41,317 nucleotides of DNA from an uncultured Akkermansia sp. Its GTDB lineage: Bacteria > Verrucomicrobiota > Verrucomicrobiia > Verrucomicrobiales > Akkermansiaceae. This document shows, piece after piece, positions 27,691 through 36,378 of the stretch. Below the pieces are notes generated by a model that saw only the letters and a program-made list of their open reading frames with translations, was not told where the DNA came from and ran no database searches. A program made the translations under genes and the position numbers. The stretch is from NCBI GenBank assembly GCA_947630815.1, contig CANRJD010000006.1, positions 1 to 41,317 of the forward strand, read 5' to 3'. Every line of letters starts with the position of its first letter. Positions within the stretch are counted from its first letter, which is position 1.

Positions 27691-28671
27691 CTACCCCCTC
27701 CCGGGCGACGCAAGCAGAATTGCAGCGAGCTCCTTGAGCTCTGCATAGGATCCTATGCGAGCAAGCGCCGCGCGATGAGGCTTCGAACCGGGTATCTGCT
27801 TGGTGTATGCCAAAATGCGTGCACGCATGGTGCGCATGGTGCAGGTCTCATCGCCGTACATGCCGCTTTCGAGGGTGAGATGTACGTGACGCAACATCAG
27901 CTGGATGCGCTCCCTCGTAGTGGGTTCCGGCAAAAGATGCCCGGTAGCGAGCAGTGCCTTTGCTCGCTGAAAAATCCAGGGATCGTGCATGGCCGCACGA
28001 CCTATCATCACCCCCGCCACAGCCTTCAAATCGCGCTCGCGCAGCACATCTTGCGGTGTCGTGATATCGCCATTCCCGATGACGGGAATGCGCACGAGGG
28101 ACGCACAATGATGAATCATATCCCAATCCGCTGTACCACCGTACTGCTGAGCACGGGTGCGACCGTGGATAGTGATGGCACACACGCCTGCCTCCTCCAA
28201 ACGATGGCAGGCTTCCGGCGCACAGATGTGCTGAGCATCCCAGCCGAGGCGGATTTTGGCAGTCACCGGACAGTCATCTCGCAGCTCAGCCACAACTGCA
28301 CGCGCTATTTCTTCCAACAACGGCAAATCCTTGAGCAAAGAGGCCCCACCGTTGCGTCCCACAACCTTAGGCACGGGACAACCGGCGTTAATGTCCAGAA
28401 AATCCGGTCGTACAGCATCCACGATGATACGCGCTGCCTGCGCCATGCGGGTGGGATTTGCTCCAAACAACTGCACTCCCACCGGGCGGTCTCCCGGCGT
28501 TATTTGCACGTATCGCTTGGTGCGCTGCCAAGCTTGCAGCACGCCCTCGGCAGATACAAACTCAGTTTCCACCACATCCGCCCCCAGTTCGCGGCAGAGA
28601 ACGCGAAATATGGCATCCGTCACTCCGGCCATGGGTGCCAGATACAGACTAAATGAGCGCAACCATTGCAT
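27691..28671 (-). CDS. dusB: tRNA-dihydrouridine synthase (DusB-like)
   Basis: A 326-residue flavoenzyme that reduces uridine in tRNA D-loops. Motifs are LAPMAGVTDAIFR near the start, QLFGANP, the active-site cysteine in DINAGCPVPKV, KIRLGW, ITIHGRTRAQQYGG, IGNGDI and GVMIGRAA. The length and motif wording fit DusB better than DusA or DusC, though the exact subfamily cannot be fixed by eye. It is first in the dus-pgi-rhodanese series. Its ATG at 28671 lies just after the rpsP terminator, so it probably has a promoter close to that terminator or depends on readthrough. Confidence 0.92.
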   Translation of the reverse strand: MQWLRSFSLYLAPMAGVTDAIFRVLCRELGADVVETEFVSAEGVLQAWQRTKRYVQITPGDRPVGVQLFGANPTRMAQAARIIVDAVRPDFLDINAGCPVPKVVGRNGGASLLKDLPLLEEIARAVVAELRDDCPVTAKIRLGWDAQHICAPEACHRLEEAGVCAITIHGRTRAQQYGGTADWDMIHHCASLVRIPVIGNGDITTPQDVLRERDLKAVAGVMIGRAAMHDPWIFQRAKALLATGHLLPEPTTRERIQLMLRHVHLTLESGMYGDETCTMRTMRARILAYTKQIPGSKPHRAALARIGSYAELKELAAILLASPGRG

Positions 28672-28692
28672 AATTTTCAGGGGCTAAACGGG

Positions 28693-28728
28693 AATAAAAC
28701 ACCTTCCACAGCGCGTAACTGTGGAAGG
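28693..28728 (-). terminator. Rho-independent terminator after rpsP
   Basis: On the - strand, a perfect 10-pair stem CCTTCCACAG / CTGTGGAAGG with a 7-base loop is followed by TGTTTTATT. It separates rpsP from dus. Confidence 0.88.
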
Positions 28729-28783
28729 CTCTCTGAAAAGGAGATGAAAGGCAACTGCCGAGAACAGCTGCTCGCACACGAAC

Positions 28784-29032
28784 TCACGCGGCCTGCGCTG
28801 CGCGAACTTTCTTGATGATAGACGCCACGGTCTCAGACGGCTTGGCACCCGTCTTGATCCACTTATCCACCTTCTCCAAATCAATCTTGTAATTCACCCC
28901 CTCAACGAGTGGGTCATAGGTGCCGAGCTGTTCGATATATGCACCGTCGCGTCGCTTGTGGCTGTCCACAACAACGATCTTGTAGTACGGGCGATTCTTG
29001 GTGCCCTGGCGGTTGAGACGAATTGATACCAT
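28784..29032 (-). CDS. rpsP: Small-subunit ribosomal protein bS16
   Basis: An 82-residue ribosomal protein with the typical start [20 protein letters not shown] and GTYDPL. It binds 16S rRNA in the body of the 30S subunit. The frame is open far upstream, but the conserved N terminus fixes the ATG at 29032. In many bacteria rpsP is followed by rimM, trmD and rplS; here it stands alone between its own promoter and terminator. No strong ribosome site is visible. Confidence 0.97.
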   Translation of the reverse strand: MVSIRLNRQGTKNRPYYKIVVVDSHKRRDGAYIEQLGTYDPLVEGVNYKIDLEKVDKWIKTGAKPSETVASIIKKVRAAQAA

Positions 29033-29090
29033 AGTAAAAGATGTGGTTGATTTTTCGCATCCCCACGCAGTCGCGAGGTGAGGCGGGACG

Positions 29091-29121
29091 ACAAGGTAGC
29101 ACACGAACTTTACCTTGTCAA
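29091..29121 (-). promoter_or_regulatory. rpsP promoter spanned by an inverted repeat
   Basis: On the - strand, TTGACA (complement of 29116-29121), a 17-base spacer and TACCTT (29093-29098) form a promoter about 60 bases before rpsP. ACAAGGTA (29091-29098) and TACCTTGT (29111-29118) form a perfect 8-base inverted repeat that covers the -10 and part of the -35 box. Confidence 0.6.
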
Positions 29122-29237
29122 GCGCAAAGATTACTTTTTCATCCCCCCGCAATCGGACATAAATAAGTGCACCGAACGGGGAAAAAGGGGGCAAGAGATT
29201 TATTGTTTGGACAAAAATAGCGCACCATAATGTCTGT

Positions 29238-29447
29238 ATGGCAAACACAGACAAAGGACAAGAAAGTATTACTAATATCATTGAAGCGCGCAATAAGTAC
29301 AGGATGCTGCGCAGTCGCAAGGAGCGAATGGCTTTTATCACGAAAGTAGCAAAGATGTTCAAGTATAGTCGAAACAGCGAGCTGATGGGTAAAGTTGGCT
29401 CAGATTGGGCAAGCAAAATGTACTGTACCAAGCTTGTACACGCCTGA
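29238..29447 (+). CDS. Small basic hypothetical protein
   Basis: A 69-residue ORF rich in lysine and arginine ([16 protein letters not shown]) with no family I recognise. It begins 205 bases from rpsP, divergently. Upstream, TTGGAC and CATAAT at 15-base spacing could be a weak promoter. The fold is predicted as helical; a nucleic-acid-binding role would fit its charge but is only a guess. It could be a chance ORF. Confidence 0.4.
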   Translation: MANTDKGQESITNIIEARNKYRMLRSRKERMAFITKVAKMFKYSRNSELMGKVGSDWASKMYCTKLVHA

Positions 29448-29834
29448 TTCCGGCATTCATCGATTCGACACGTACCGAGCGATGTGGTAGCGAGGGCCGT
29501 TGATGAATACGTTGACGCAGGATATGATACGTTGGCACCCTCAACGAAAGGCGCTATTTTGATGCCATGACTACGCGCATCCTGTCAGCGGTGTTGGCTC
29601 ATCAAAAACCGGATTTTTGGGGTATCCGAGGCTCTCTGTGCCCCGTATTCTACGCCTTTCTTCCCTCGTCTTGCCGGACATCGTTCTCATGCTGTCCGAC
29701 CCGGATTTTAGTTTATGAGGCGACAGGCAGGAAAACAGAAATTGGTGTCATGAAGCACTTTAGACTTGAAATGGAGCTTTTTTATGGTAGAAATGTGTGA
29801 GCAACGCACCCCACAAACAGGTAATGCGGGGAAG
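29448..29834. other. Intergenic stretch without recognised content
   Basis: Nearly 390 bases. The ORF that can be drawn at 29567-29800 is rich in serine and cysteine, has no recognisable domain and no ribosome site. Nothing structural stands out apart from several short GTTGA-containing repeats near 29495-29545. Confidence 0.5.
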
Positions 29835-29862
29835 TTGACAAACTCAACGCAATCATTATAAA
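29835..29862 (+). promoter_or_regulatory. Consensus promoter abutting the DUF6941-like gene
   Basis: TTGACA (29835-29840), 16 bases, TATAAA (29857-29862). The ATG of the gene comes one base later, closer than a normal transcription start allows. Confidence 0.6.
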
Positions 29863-29863
29863 T

Positions 29864-30307
29864 ATGGACACACAAGTCTCTGTACTTTGCGATTACGCAG
29901 CCGATTATCAGGGTAAGTTATGCGTGCAAGGAGCGTTTGATACGCTGTTTGCGCGCCAATTTCCAGTGGTGCATCCCGCATGTTCACTGGCACTGCGCTT
30001 CTGCCTCGTGCCGGAAGATGCGGGCGATCATAAGCTGGGTATAACGATCGTGGACGAGGATGGAGTGCCTCTGGACAAGGAGCGCATGCCCATCATGGCT
30101 GATCTGCGCGTTGGTCTGCCGGAGGGAGCCTCTTTCCTGACGCGGAACCTGGTGATGAACTTCCAAGGGCTTCGTTTTACGAAGACGGGTACGTACTCTG
30201 TGGATGTGACTCTGGATGGTGAACTGCTTTCGCGCACGCCGCTGCGCTTGGTGCAGGTGCCCGATGAAAACGCCACAGCAGAGGATCAAAACGCCCCTCA
30301 AGCCTGA
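29864..30307 (+). CDS. DUF6941-like conserved hypothetical protein
   Basis: A 147-residue soluble protein that fits my memory of the DUF6941 family: SVLCDYAADYQGKLCVQGAFD near the N terminus, an alternating beta-strand middle, and a strand-rich end (GTYSVDVTLDGELLSRTPL). No catalytic motif is apparent and no function is known to me. There is no signal peptide. It is monocistronic, between a consensus promoter and a strong terminator. The start codon lies immediately after the promoter -10 box, and no other good start is available before codon 21. Confidence 0.75.
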   Translation: MDTQVSVLCDYAADYQGKLCVQGAFDTLFARQFPVVHPACSLALRFCLVPEDAGDHKLGITIVDEDGVPLDKERMPIMADLRVGLPEGASFLTRNLVMNFQGLRFTKTGTYSVDVTLDGELLSRTPLRLVQVPDENATAEDQNAPQA

Positions 30308-30342
30308 TAAGAGAGCGCAAGGGACGCAAAAATAAAATCATC

Positions 30343-30379
30343 TCCCGAGCGCAGGGCCAACCCTGCCTCGGGATTTTTT
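30343..30379 (+). terminator. Strong rho-independent terminator
   Basis: TCCCGAGCGCAGGG and CCCTGCCTCGGGA form a long stem with one small internal mismatch and a CCAA loop, followed by six T. It ends the DUF6941-like gene. Confidence 0.92.
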
Positions 30380-30392
30380 CACTCCGCGCAGG

Positions 30393-32804
30393 TTGAATCG
30401 CATTCCTCCAGTAGGGCAAATACTCAGCTGCTGTCTGACGGCTGTGGGGATTCTCGCGCTGTATGCGGGTCAGGTGAGCGCTCAGCAGGACCAAGTGAGT
30501 CGGCCTAGCGGTGTATCTTCCAGGGTACGTGACCCCGGGGAAGCGTATTTGAATGCCTATCGCCTGTGCCGGGAATCCGAGATGCTGGCCGATAGGCAGA
30601 GTTACAACGCGGCCTTGCGCAAAGGACAGGAAGCTGAGCGCGTACTGGCTGCCATCGTGCGTGACTTTCCGAATTGGAAAACAAACTTGGTGAGTACGCG
30701 CCGCCGCTTGCTGGCGGAAAACATGCAGGAGTACCGCAAACGAGCTCAAGAATCCTTACCGGGAGAGCGGCGGCTGCAGCCGAACGCCGTGGAACTCCCA
30801 CAACATCGGTTACCCACCGGGAGCGGTGCAAGCATCTACACTCCTGTAGAGCCCTCGAGCTATAATCCCGAGGAACGCAAGCTGTACCAAGCGCTCATGC
30901 GAGCTCAGGAGGAATGCCGCCGCATTGCGCGTGCCTACACCGAACTCAACACCCGTTTCCAAGAGGTGCAGAAGAAGCTGGTGGCGGCGCAAAATGAGCA
31001 AAGTCTATATAAAGAGCGCTACGAGAAACTCTTGGCGCAGGTGACCACGGAGCGAGCCGCAGGCAACAGTGTGGTTGATTCTCTCTCTCGTCAACTCGCG
31101 GACATGGAGAGCAAATATCGCAATTCTCAAGCTGCGTTGAAGGATGCCGAGGAGCGCTCCGGCGATTTGGAAAATCGACTTGCCGAGACTCTGCAGAATT
31201 TGGAGCGTGTCACCCGTGAACGTGATTCCCTCTCCCGCGAGAATGAGCAGCTTCGCGCTGTAGTGGAGCTAAATAGCCCGGATAAAACAAAGGCTTTGCT
31301 TGATCAAAATCTCACGCTGGCGGAGCAACTCAAGACGGCTCAGGAGAAAATTAAAGAACTGGAAGCCATGCAAACCGGCGCAAGCGACCAGAATGAAGTG
31401 CTCTCTCGCCAACTGGAAGAGGCACGCGCCGAAGCATCACGACTGCGTGAGGAGCTCAACAACATCTACGACGAGAACATGGGCTATCGTCGCCGCATTT
31501 CCGAGCTCACCGAACAGCTCAATAATTTGGAGGCGGATTTGGCAGCCCGCGAGAAGCAGCCCGTAATAGACCCCGCTGCGCAGGAGGAAAACAAGCTGCT
31601 ACGTGCTGTAATCAACAAACAGCGCAAAACTTTGGCAATGCAGGAAGAAAGCCGCCGCTTTCTTATCGAAACCTACCGCAAGCTGAGTAACAACGATCCC
31701 CAAGTTCTCGAAGCATTGGACAAATTGCAGGAGGAAAGTTCTCCGGAGCTGACCGAAACCGAAAAACAGCTCCTCGAGCATGTGCAGCAAAAAATCGCCG
31801 CCGGGGTTGATGACCAGGGCAATGCCGTGCGTGTGAATCTGGAAATCCAAACGCTTGTGGACCTGGCAAACAAGGCCTTTGCCAAGGGGCGCTATGTGTC
31901 GGCGGAACAGATGTATCTGACGCTTTATGACCTGCAGCCGGACCACTTGCCGGGACTGATCAACCTAGGCACCATTCTGCTTTACAACAACAAAAGTAGC
32001 GTTGCCCTCAACTACCTTACCCGTGCCACTCGCCTGGCGCCTAATATGTCCATAGGGTATTACCTGAGCGGTATCGCTTTTTACCGCATCGAACGCTTGA
32101 ATGAGGCGCAACGTATGTTCTCGCGCGCCGTGCAGCTGGATCCAGGAAACGCGGAAGCCTTTTTCTACTTGGCCAATATCGAGGGAATCAGCGGTGCATA
32201 CGACCGTGCTCTCAAGCACTACGCTGCCGCTGTGAAAATCAACCCTGAGCTGGCCGATGCACACTACAACATGGCTCGCTTGTACGCAGAAACCGGACGT
32301 GTGCCAGAAGCTGCTCGCTCGTACGACCGTGCTGTACATGGCGGAGCAATGCCGGATGAGGAGTTTGAGGAATTCCTACGCACTAATAAGGACAACTCTC
32401 GACGCCCCGGCACGGATCTGGTGAGGACGGTAAAACCGGCTGAAGAGGCCCAACGCTTGAAAGAAAACGACCCCCAAATGAACCTGCCGCAGGATCAGGA
32501 GGCCGAAGAAGCCACGGCTCGAATTGAAGGGAACAGCGATCAGGACGAAAAAGATGCTGCTGATGCCAAGCGCGAGGAGTTTGCCAAGATGGTGGAAAAA
32601 ATTGCCGTACCGGTTGAAACGGTGAAAACGGCCTCCCCAGCTGGACTCGGTCATGATTTACCGGATGATTCTTTCCGTACCATTCGCATGAACACCCGCT
32701 TGGGTCTGCGCTCCTTGCGTCTCAAGGCCCCTAGCCCACAACGCCTCCGCAGCCGTGGGGAAGAGCAAATCGATCGCATCCCCGGGAATTCCGGGCGCAA
32801 ATAA
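30393..32804 (+). CDS. Exported coiled-coil and TPR protein
   Basis: An 803-residue protein. The N terminus (MNRIPPVGQILSCCLTAVGILALYAGQVSA) is a signal peptide or membrane anchor. Residues about 55-120 are helical. A long coiled coil runs from about 155 to 430, with strong heptads rich in E, L, Q and R. Four or so TPR units follow (about 490-645), recognisable in YLSGIAFYRIERLNEAQRMF and ALKHYAAAVKINPELADAHY. The tail is acidic and disordered. TPR plus coiled coil suggests a periplasmic scaffold. The only start that keeps the signal sequence is TTG at 30393, 14 bases after a terminator T-run. It is followed at 20 bases by the Nudix gene. Confidence 0.82.
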   Translation: MNRIPPVGQILSCCLTAVGILALYAGQVSAQQDQVSRPSGVSSRVRDPGEAYLNAYRLCRESEMLADRQSYNAALRKGQEAERVLAAIVRDFPNWKTNLVSTRRRLLAENMQEYRKRAQESLPGERRLQPNAVELPQHRLPTGSGASIYTPVEPSSYNPEERKLYQALMRAQEECRRIARAYTELNTRFQEVQKKLVAAQNEQSLYKERYEKLLAQVTTERAAGNSVVDSLSRQLADMESKYRNSQAALKDAEERSGDLENRLAETLQNLERVTRERDSLSRENEQLRAVVELNSPDKTKALLDQNLTLAEQLKTAQEKIKELEAMQTGASDQNEVLSRQLEEARAEASRLREELNNIYDENMGYRRRISELTEQLNNLEADLAAREKQPVIDPAAQEENKLLRAVINKQRKTLAMQEESRRFLIETYRKLSNNDPQVLEALDKLQEESSPELTETEKQLLEHVQQKIAAGVDDQGNAVRVNLEIQTLVDLANKAFAKGRYVSAEQMYLTLYDLQPDHLPGLINLGTILLYNNKSSVALNYLTRATRLAPNMSIGYYLSGIAFYRIERLNEAQRMFSRAVQLDPGNAEAFFYLANIEGISGAYDRALKHYAAAVKINPELADAHYNMARLYAETGRVPEAARSYDRAVHGGAMPDEEFEEFLRTNKDNSRRPGTDLVRTVKPAEEAQRLKENDPQMNLPQDQEAEEATARIEGNSDQDEKDAADAKREEFAKMVEKIAVPVETVKTASPAGLGHDLPDDSFRTIRMNTRLGLRSLRLKAPSPQRLRSRGEEQIDRIPGNSGRK

Positions 32805-32824
32805 TACAGGCCCGACGGCACACC

Positions 32825-33409
32825 ATGACAACACCCCAGAGCACGCGCGAAAAATTTTGCGACGAGTTGCTTGACTACGCCCGGAGGCACCCCGAACAAG
32901 CCGCCTGCGCCCGCAGCATGATGCGCTTTGTGGCTGACACTCCCGATTGCTTTTATCGCACCCACGCTTCCGGACATATCACAAGCTCCGCATGGCTGTT
33001 GAGTCCGGATGGCAACAGGGCTCTGCTGACACTGCACCGAAAGCTCGGCAAGTGGCTGCAGTTGGGCGGACATGCTGATGGTGATACTGAAACCTTGCGC
33101 GCAGCCATACGCGAGGCACAGGAAGAAAGTGGCATCTCCGGCATTGTTCCCGTGAGCACGGAGATTTTTGATGTGGATATTCACCGCATTCCAATGCACC
33201 CGCAGACCAACGAGGCTGAGCATTGGCATTATGATGTACGTTACCTTCTGCGCGCCCCGCATGACCATTTTTGCATCAGTCCTGAATCCTGCGCTCTGAG
33301 ATGGTTCACCCACACGGAGCTGCTTTCACCCTCATTTCCGGTGGATGAATCTGTACGCCGTCTCGCAGAAAAAGCGACACTGTACAATAAGCAAATGAGC
33401 TTGACTTGA
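32825..33409 (+). CDS. Nudix hydrolase
   Basis: A 194-residue cytosolic hydrolase with a Nudix box at about 82-104 ([20 protein letters not shown], then SG). The metal-binding REAQEE core is intact. The first glutamate of the canonical GX5E spacing is displaced by one position, as in the GGHADGD subfamily. Such enzymes cleave nucleoside-diphosphate-linked compounds; the substrate is unknown. The start ATG at 32825 follows the TPR gene by 20 bases. Its end overlaps the promoter of tal. Confidence 0.87.
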   Translation: MTTPQSTREKFCDELLDYARRHPEQAACARSMMRFVADTPDCFYRTHASGHITSSAWLLSPDGNRALLTLHRKLGKWLQLGGHADGDTETLRAAIREAQEESGISGIVPVSTEIFDVDIHRIPMHPQTNEAEHWHYDVRYLLRAPHDHFCISPESCALRWFTHTELLSPSFPVDESVRRLAEKATLYNKQMSLT

Positions 33410-33428
33410 ACAAGGTATGTACTATGAT
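33401..33428 (+). promoter_or_regulatory. Promoter of tal inside the end of the Nudix gene
   Basis: TTGACT (33401-33406), 16 bases, TATGAT (33423-33428). The same -35 hexamer and spacing as the outer-membrane protein promoter at 22063. It predicts a start near 33435, leaving a leader of only about 7 bases before the ATG at 33442. Confidence 0.65.
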
Positions 33429-33441
33429 AGGCAGTGTTCCT

Positions 33442-34407
33442 ATGAAGACTCTCCTTGACCAGCTCAAGCAATACACGACAGTGGTGGCAGACACCGGTGA
33501 TTTCCGGCAAATGGAAGAATATACCCCACAGGATGCAACCACCAACCCATCACTTATCCTATCTGCCGCCAAGGTTCCTGAATACCGCCCGATTTTGGAG
33601 AAGGTCGTGCGGGATATGAGAGATGTTCCTCTAAGCGGTTCAATTCTGGCAGGTGAGCTCATGAACCGCGTCATTGTCGCCTTTGGTCTCGAAATCCTCA
33701 AACGTGTACCCGGCCGCGTCTCAAGTGAAGTAGATGCTCGTCTCTCCTTCGACACGCAGGCTACTATTGACAAGGCCCACGAGATTATCCACCTCTACGA
33801 ACAAGCCGGGGTAGATCGTGAGCGCGTGCTCATCAAAATTGCTTCTACTTGGGAGGGCATTTGTGCTGCGCGTGAGCTGGAGAAAGTGGGGATACATTGC
33901 AATCTTACATTGCTCTTCAGCTTGGTGCAAGCAGTGGCCTGCGCAGAAGCGGGGGTAAGGCTGATCTCCCCTTTTGTAGGCCGCATTTTGGACTGGTACA
34001 GTAAGAACACAGGCGAAAGCTACACCGCCGAGACGGATCCCGGCGTGCTTTCCGTGCGTTCCATTTATCATTATTACAAGAAGTACGGCTACCCGGTGCA
34101 AATCATGGGTGCGTCCTTCCGCAACACCGGGGAAATATTAGCGCTGGCGGGCTGTGATTTACTGACGATCTCGCCGACCCTCCTTGGGGAGTTGTCCACC
34201 GGGCAAGGGACAGTGAGCTGCGAACTCACACCCGCGGTCTCGGCCACAATGGATATCCCACGTGTTCCCGCAGATGAGAAAAGTTTCCGTTTCCTGATGA
34301 ATGAGGATGCCATGGCCACAGAAAAGACCGCCGAAGGCATACGCCGATTCTCGGCAGACATCCGCAAGCTGGAAAATATGCTGCTGGAGATGCATGCGGG
34401 AGCATAA
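33442..34407 (+). CDS. tal: Transaldolase
   Basis: A 321-residue enzyme of the pentose phosphate pathway that moves a dihydroxyacetone unit between sugar phosphates. It starts like TalB ([20 protein letters not shown]). It has DATTNPSL, the Schiff-base lysine at 132 in [11 protein letters not shown] (the same position as in E. coli TalB), [25 protein letters not shown] and [12 protein letters not shown] chose the ATG at 33442 rather than 33424 or the TTG at 33406 because both of these fall within the predicted promoter and the family start coincides with 33442. galE follows after 31 bases. Confidence 0.95.
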   Translation: MKTLLDQLKQYTTVVADTGDFRQMEEYTPQDATTNPSLILSAAKVPEYRPILEKVVRDMRDVPLSGSILAGELMNRVIVAFGLEILKRVPGRVSSEVDARLSFDTQATIDKAHEIIHLYEQAGVDRERVLIKIASTWEGICAARELEKVGIHCNLTLLFSLVQAVACAEAGVRLISPFVGRILDWYSKNTGESYTAETDPGVLSVRSIYHYYKKYGYPVQIMGASFRNTGEILALAGCDLLTISPTLLGELSTGQGTVSCELTPAVSATMDIPRVPADEKSFRFLMNEDAMATEKTAEGIRRFSADIRKLENMLLEMHAGA

Positions 34408-34438
34408 ACAGAGTTTATACAAACTAACCTCAACAACA

Positions 34439-35428
34439 ATGAAAGTATTAGTAACCGGCGGAGCCGGATATATTGGATCCCATACCGTGCGCCAGCTTGT
34501 GCGCTCCGGGGCGGATGTGACTGTGCTCGATAGCATGATTTACGGCCACCCGGCAGCTTTGGTGGATCCGAGTGTAAAGCTTGTGAAGGGTGATTTGGGT
34601 GATGCGTCAGTGGTGTATCCTCTGCTGGCCGAAGGGCATTTTGATGCGGTGGTGCACTTCGCTGCCTTCATCCAAGTGGGTGAGTCCGTAAAAAACCCGC
34701 TCAAGTACTACGAGAACAATATTGCTAAACCGCTCACCCTGCTGCGCGCTATGATCCAGGCAGGCACCAAACGCTTTGTATTTTCCTCCACTGCAGCTGT
34801 GTTTGGGGTGCCGGAGGAGATGCCCATTCCCGAGACCGCGGCCAAAGCCCCAATCAATCCCTACGGCGCTTCCAAGCTCATGTTGGAGCGTGTGTGCCGT
34901 GATTGCGAGCAGGCGTATGGACTTAAAGCGGTGTTTCTGCGCTATTTTAACGCTTCCGGCGCTTCCGAAGATGCCGCAATCGGAGAAGATCACGAACCTG
35001 AAACGCATCTTATCCCCCGCATCCTCATGGCCATAAAGGGCGAGTGTGATGGCATCACCGTATTCGGTACGGATTACGACACGCCGGATGGCACATGCGT
35101 ACGCGATTATGTGCATGTGGATGACTTGGCGGATGCCCATCTGCGTGCACTGGATTACCTGATGAAAGGCGGCGATACAAACAGCTTTAATCTAGGTACC
35201 GGCAAGGGGCTCTCGGTGAAGGAAATCATCGATGCCGCAGAAAAGGTGACCGGCAAGAAAGCCCCGGTGACCTATGGCGCCCGCCGTGAAGGCGATCCTC
35301 CCTACCTCATTGCTGATTCCCGCAAAGCTCAGGAAGTGCTCGGATGGAAGCCGCGCTACACAAATGCCGAGCAGATTGTGGAAACGGCTTGGCGCTGGAC
35401 TAATGGCCCTCGCGGCGGTCACTATTAA
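34439..35428 (+). CDS. galE: UDP-glucose 4-epimerase
   Basis: A 329-residue short-chain dehydrogenase-type epimerase that interconverts UDP-glucose and UDP-galactose. NAD-binding TGGAGYIGS is at 6-14, SST at 116-118, Y142 and K146 form the YxxxK pair in NPYGASK, and RYFNASGA, YDTPDGTCVRDYVHV and FNLGTGKG follow. Start ATG at 34439; the frame open upstream belongs to tal in another phase. Its product is the precursor of the galactofuranose donor made by the mutase at 2.0 kb. It lies 31 bases after tal and 15 before a small membrane protein, so an operon is likely. Confidence 0.96.
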   Translation: MKVLVTGGAGYIGSHTVRQLVRSGADVTVLDSMIYGHPAALVDPSVKLVKGDLGDASVVYPLLAEGHFDAVVHFAAFIQVGESVKNPLKYYENNIAKPLTLLRAMIQAGTKRFVFSSTAAVFGVPEEMPIPETAAKAPINPYGASKLMLERVCRDCEQAYGLKAVFLRYFNASGASEDAAIGEDHEPETHLIPRILMAIKGECDGITVFGTDYDTPDGTCVRDYVHVDDLADAHLRALDYLMKGGDTNSFNLGTGKGLSVKEIIDAAEKVTGKKAPVTYGARREGDPPYLIADSRKAQEVLGWKPRYTNAEQIVETAWRWTNGPRGGHY

Positions 35429-35443
35429 TTTTAAGCACGGATC

Positions 35444-35935
35444 ATGAAACGTGTTCTCCTCATCCTGTGCATGGCGCTGCTGTGTTTGCCTGTGCGGGCA
35501 GATGCCGATGGTAAGCGGATACTCAACAACATTTTCCGCGCTGGGGTGCAAGCCGTGCAGACAACGCTGCAACAAGGACGAGAAGACTCTGATGCGCCTG
35601 ATGCGAATGCTGCTCCTGCCGATCCATCCAGCGCTCTCAGTCGCGTACTCATTGATTCACTGGAGAAAAGTGTCAGTGGCATCAAAGAGCAGTACAAAGA
35701 GGAAGGCCGCGCCTATGCACGGGAACTCGGTGATATGCTCGCCGAACGCATCGTACGCAGCCCACGAGTGCAGTCTGCCATCATGACTCTGCAAACATTT
35801 TGCTGGGTAATCATTATTTATCTGGTACTTGTCACCCTCTTACTGCTCATGAGCATGCATCGGTTGCGCGCAAACGATCGTCGCATTCTCGAATTGCTGT
35901 ATGAGCTCAAGCGAAAGGAAGGCAATACTCCGTGA
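35444..35935 (+). CDS. Small exported membrane protein, unknown function
   Basis: A 163-residue protein. It has a signal peptide (MKRVLLILCMALLCLPVRA), a short acidic/alanine-rich segment, an amphipathic helical region (residues about 60-105), and one membrane helix near 110-133 (FCWVIIIYLVLVTLLLLMSM). A charged helix at the C terminus follows. No domain is recognised. The arrangement puts the middle part in the periplasm and the tail in the cytoplasm. It follows galE by 15 bases. Confidence 0.65.
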   Translation: MKRVLLILCMALLCLPVRADADGKRILNNIFRAGVQAVQTTLQQGREDSDAPDANAAPADPSSALSRVLIDSLEKSVSGIKEQYKEEGRAYARELGDMLAERIVRSPRVQSAIMTLQTFCWVIIIYLVLVTLLLLMSMHRLRANDRRILELLYELKRKEGNTP

Positions 35936-35980
35936 AAAGTAGAGAAAACTCTCCGCCTATTTCCAAACACAAATTTCAAA

Positions 35981-36190
35981 GGAGAAAAGTTCATCAACGG
36001 GGGAAGTACTCTTATTGACTGATATCAATGTCCATACGTATCAAAAATCATGACAACAAGCACTCATCATGCTGATGGTTCTAAAGAAGCCCCCGCATGC
36101 GTTGATGGTTCGAAAAAAATCTGTGCAACACGCACATTATTAATAAATCGCAAATCGCACATAAGCAAACGCATTTTCTAACGCGTTTGC
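35981..36190. repeat. Dispersed intergenic repeat, longest copy (modules A-B-C-D)
   Basis: GAGAAAAGTTCATCAACGGG to 36060 matches 15050-15139. AATCTGTGCAACACGCACAT and onward (36114-36160) matches 9029-9060. AAATCGCACATAAGCAAACG and the palindrome GCAAACGCATT-TTCT-AACGCGTTTGC (36165-36190, one mismatch) match 10408-10443 and 9064-9081. A flanking block at 35955-35978 matches 10380-10402. Between B and C there is a short internal direct repeat (GATGGTTC at 36072 and 36103). Confidence 0.72.
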
Positions 36191-36378
36191 CGTGGAGACT
36201 CCCGCGGTTGTTTGCAGGAACTGGTCTCAAGCGCTGTACGATACGGTTGAGCACGTTTTCCACCCGATATGACATGCGGTTGCCGGCAAGAACTGACAGC
36301 TAGCGCTGCACCTGCTATGACAACGACCGCCATAGGATACAGCGGCCTTTTTGCGTCTTTTTCAGGCTCAACATTCAT
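36178..36378 (-). CDS. Small lipoprotein-like protein B
   Basis: A 66-residue protein with the core KRPLYPMAVVVIAGAALAV followed by SSC, a signal-peptide/lipobox-like arrangement, and a basic tail. Its ATG overlaps the stop of the gene before it by 4 bases (ATGA). It resembles that neighbour: KRPLYPMAVVV here, KGPLYPIAATV there. The stop codon lies inside the palindrome of the intergenic repeat. The function is unknown. Confidence 0.5.
   Translation of the reverse strand: MNVEPEKDAKRPLYPMAVVVIAGAALAVSSCRQPHVISGGKRAQPYRTALETSSCKQPRESPRQTR

Noticed and set aside
29567..29800. 77-residue ORF between the small basic ORF and the DUF6941-like gene
   Set aside because: It has no ribosome site, no recognisable domain, irregular composition and several cysteines and serines typical of chance frames.
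33406..33441. Upstream starts (TTG 33406, ATG 33424) for transaldolase
   Set aside because: Both fall within the predicted -35 to -10 region, and the family N terminus begins at 33442.
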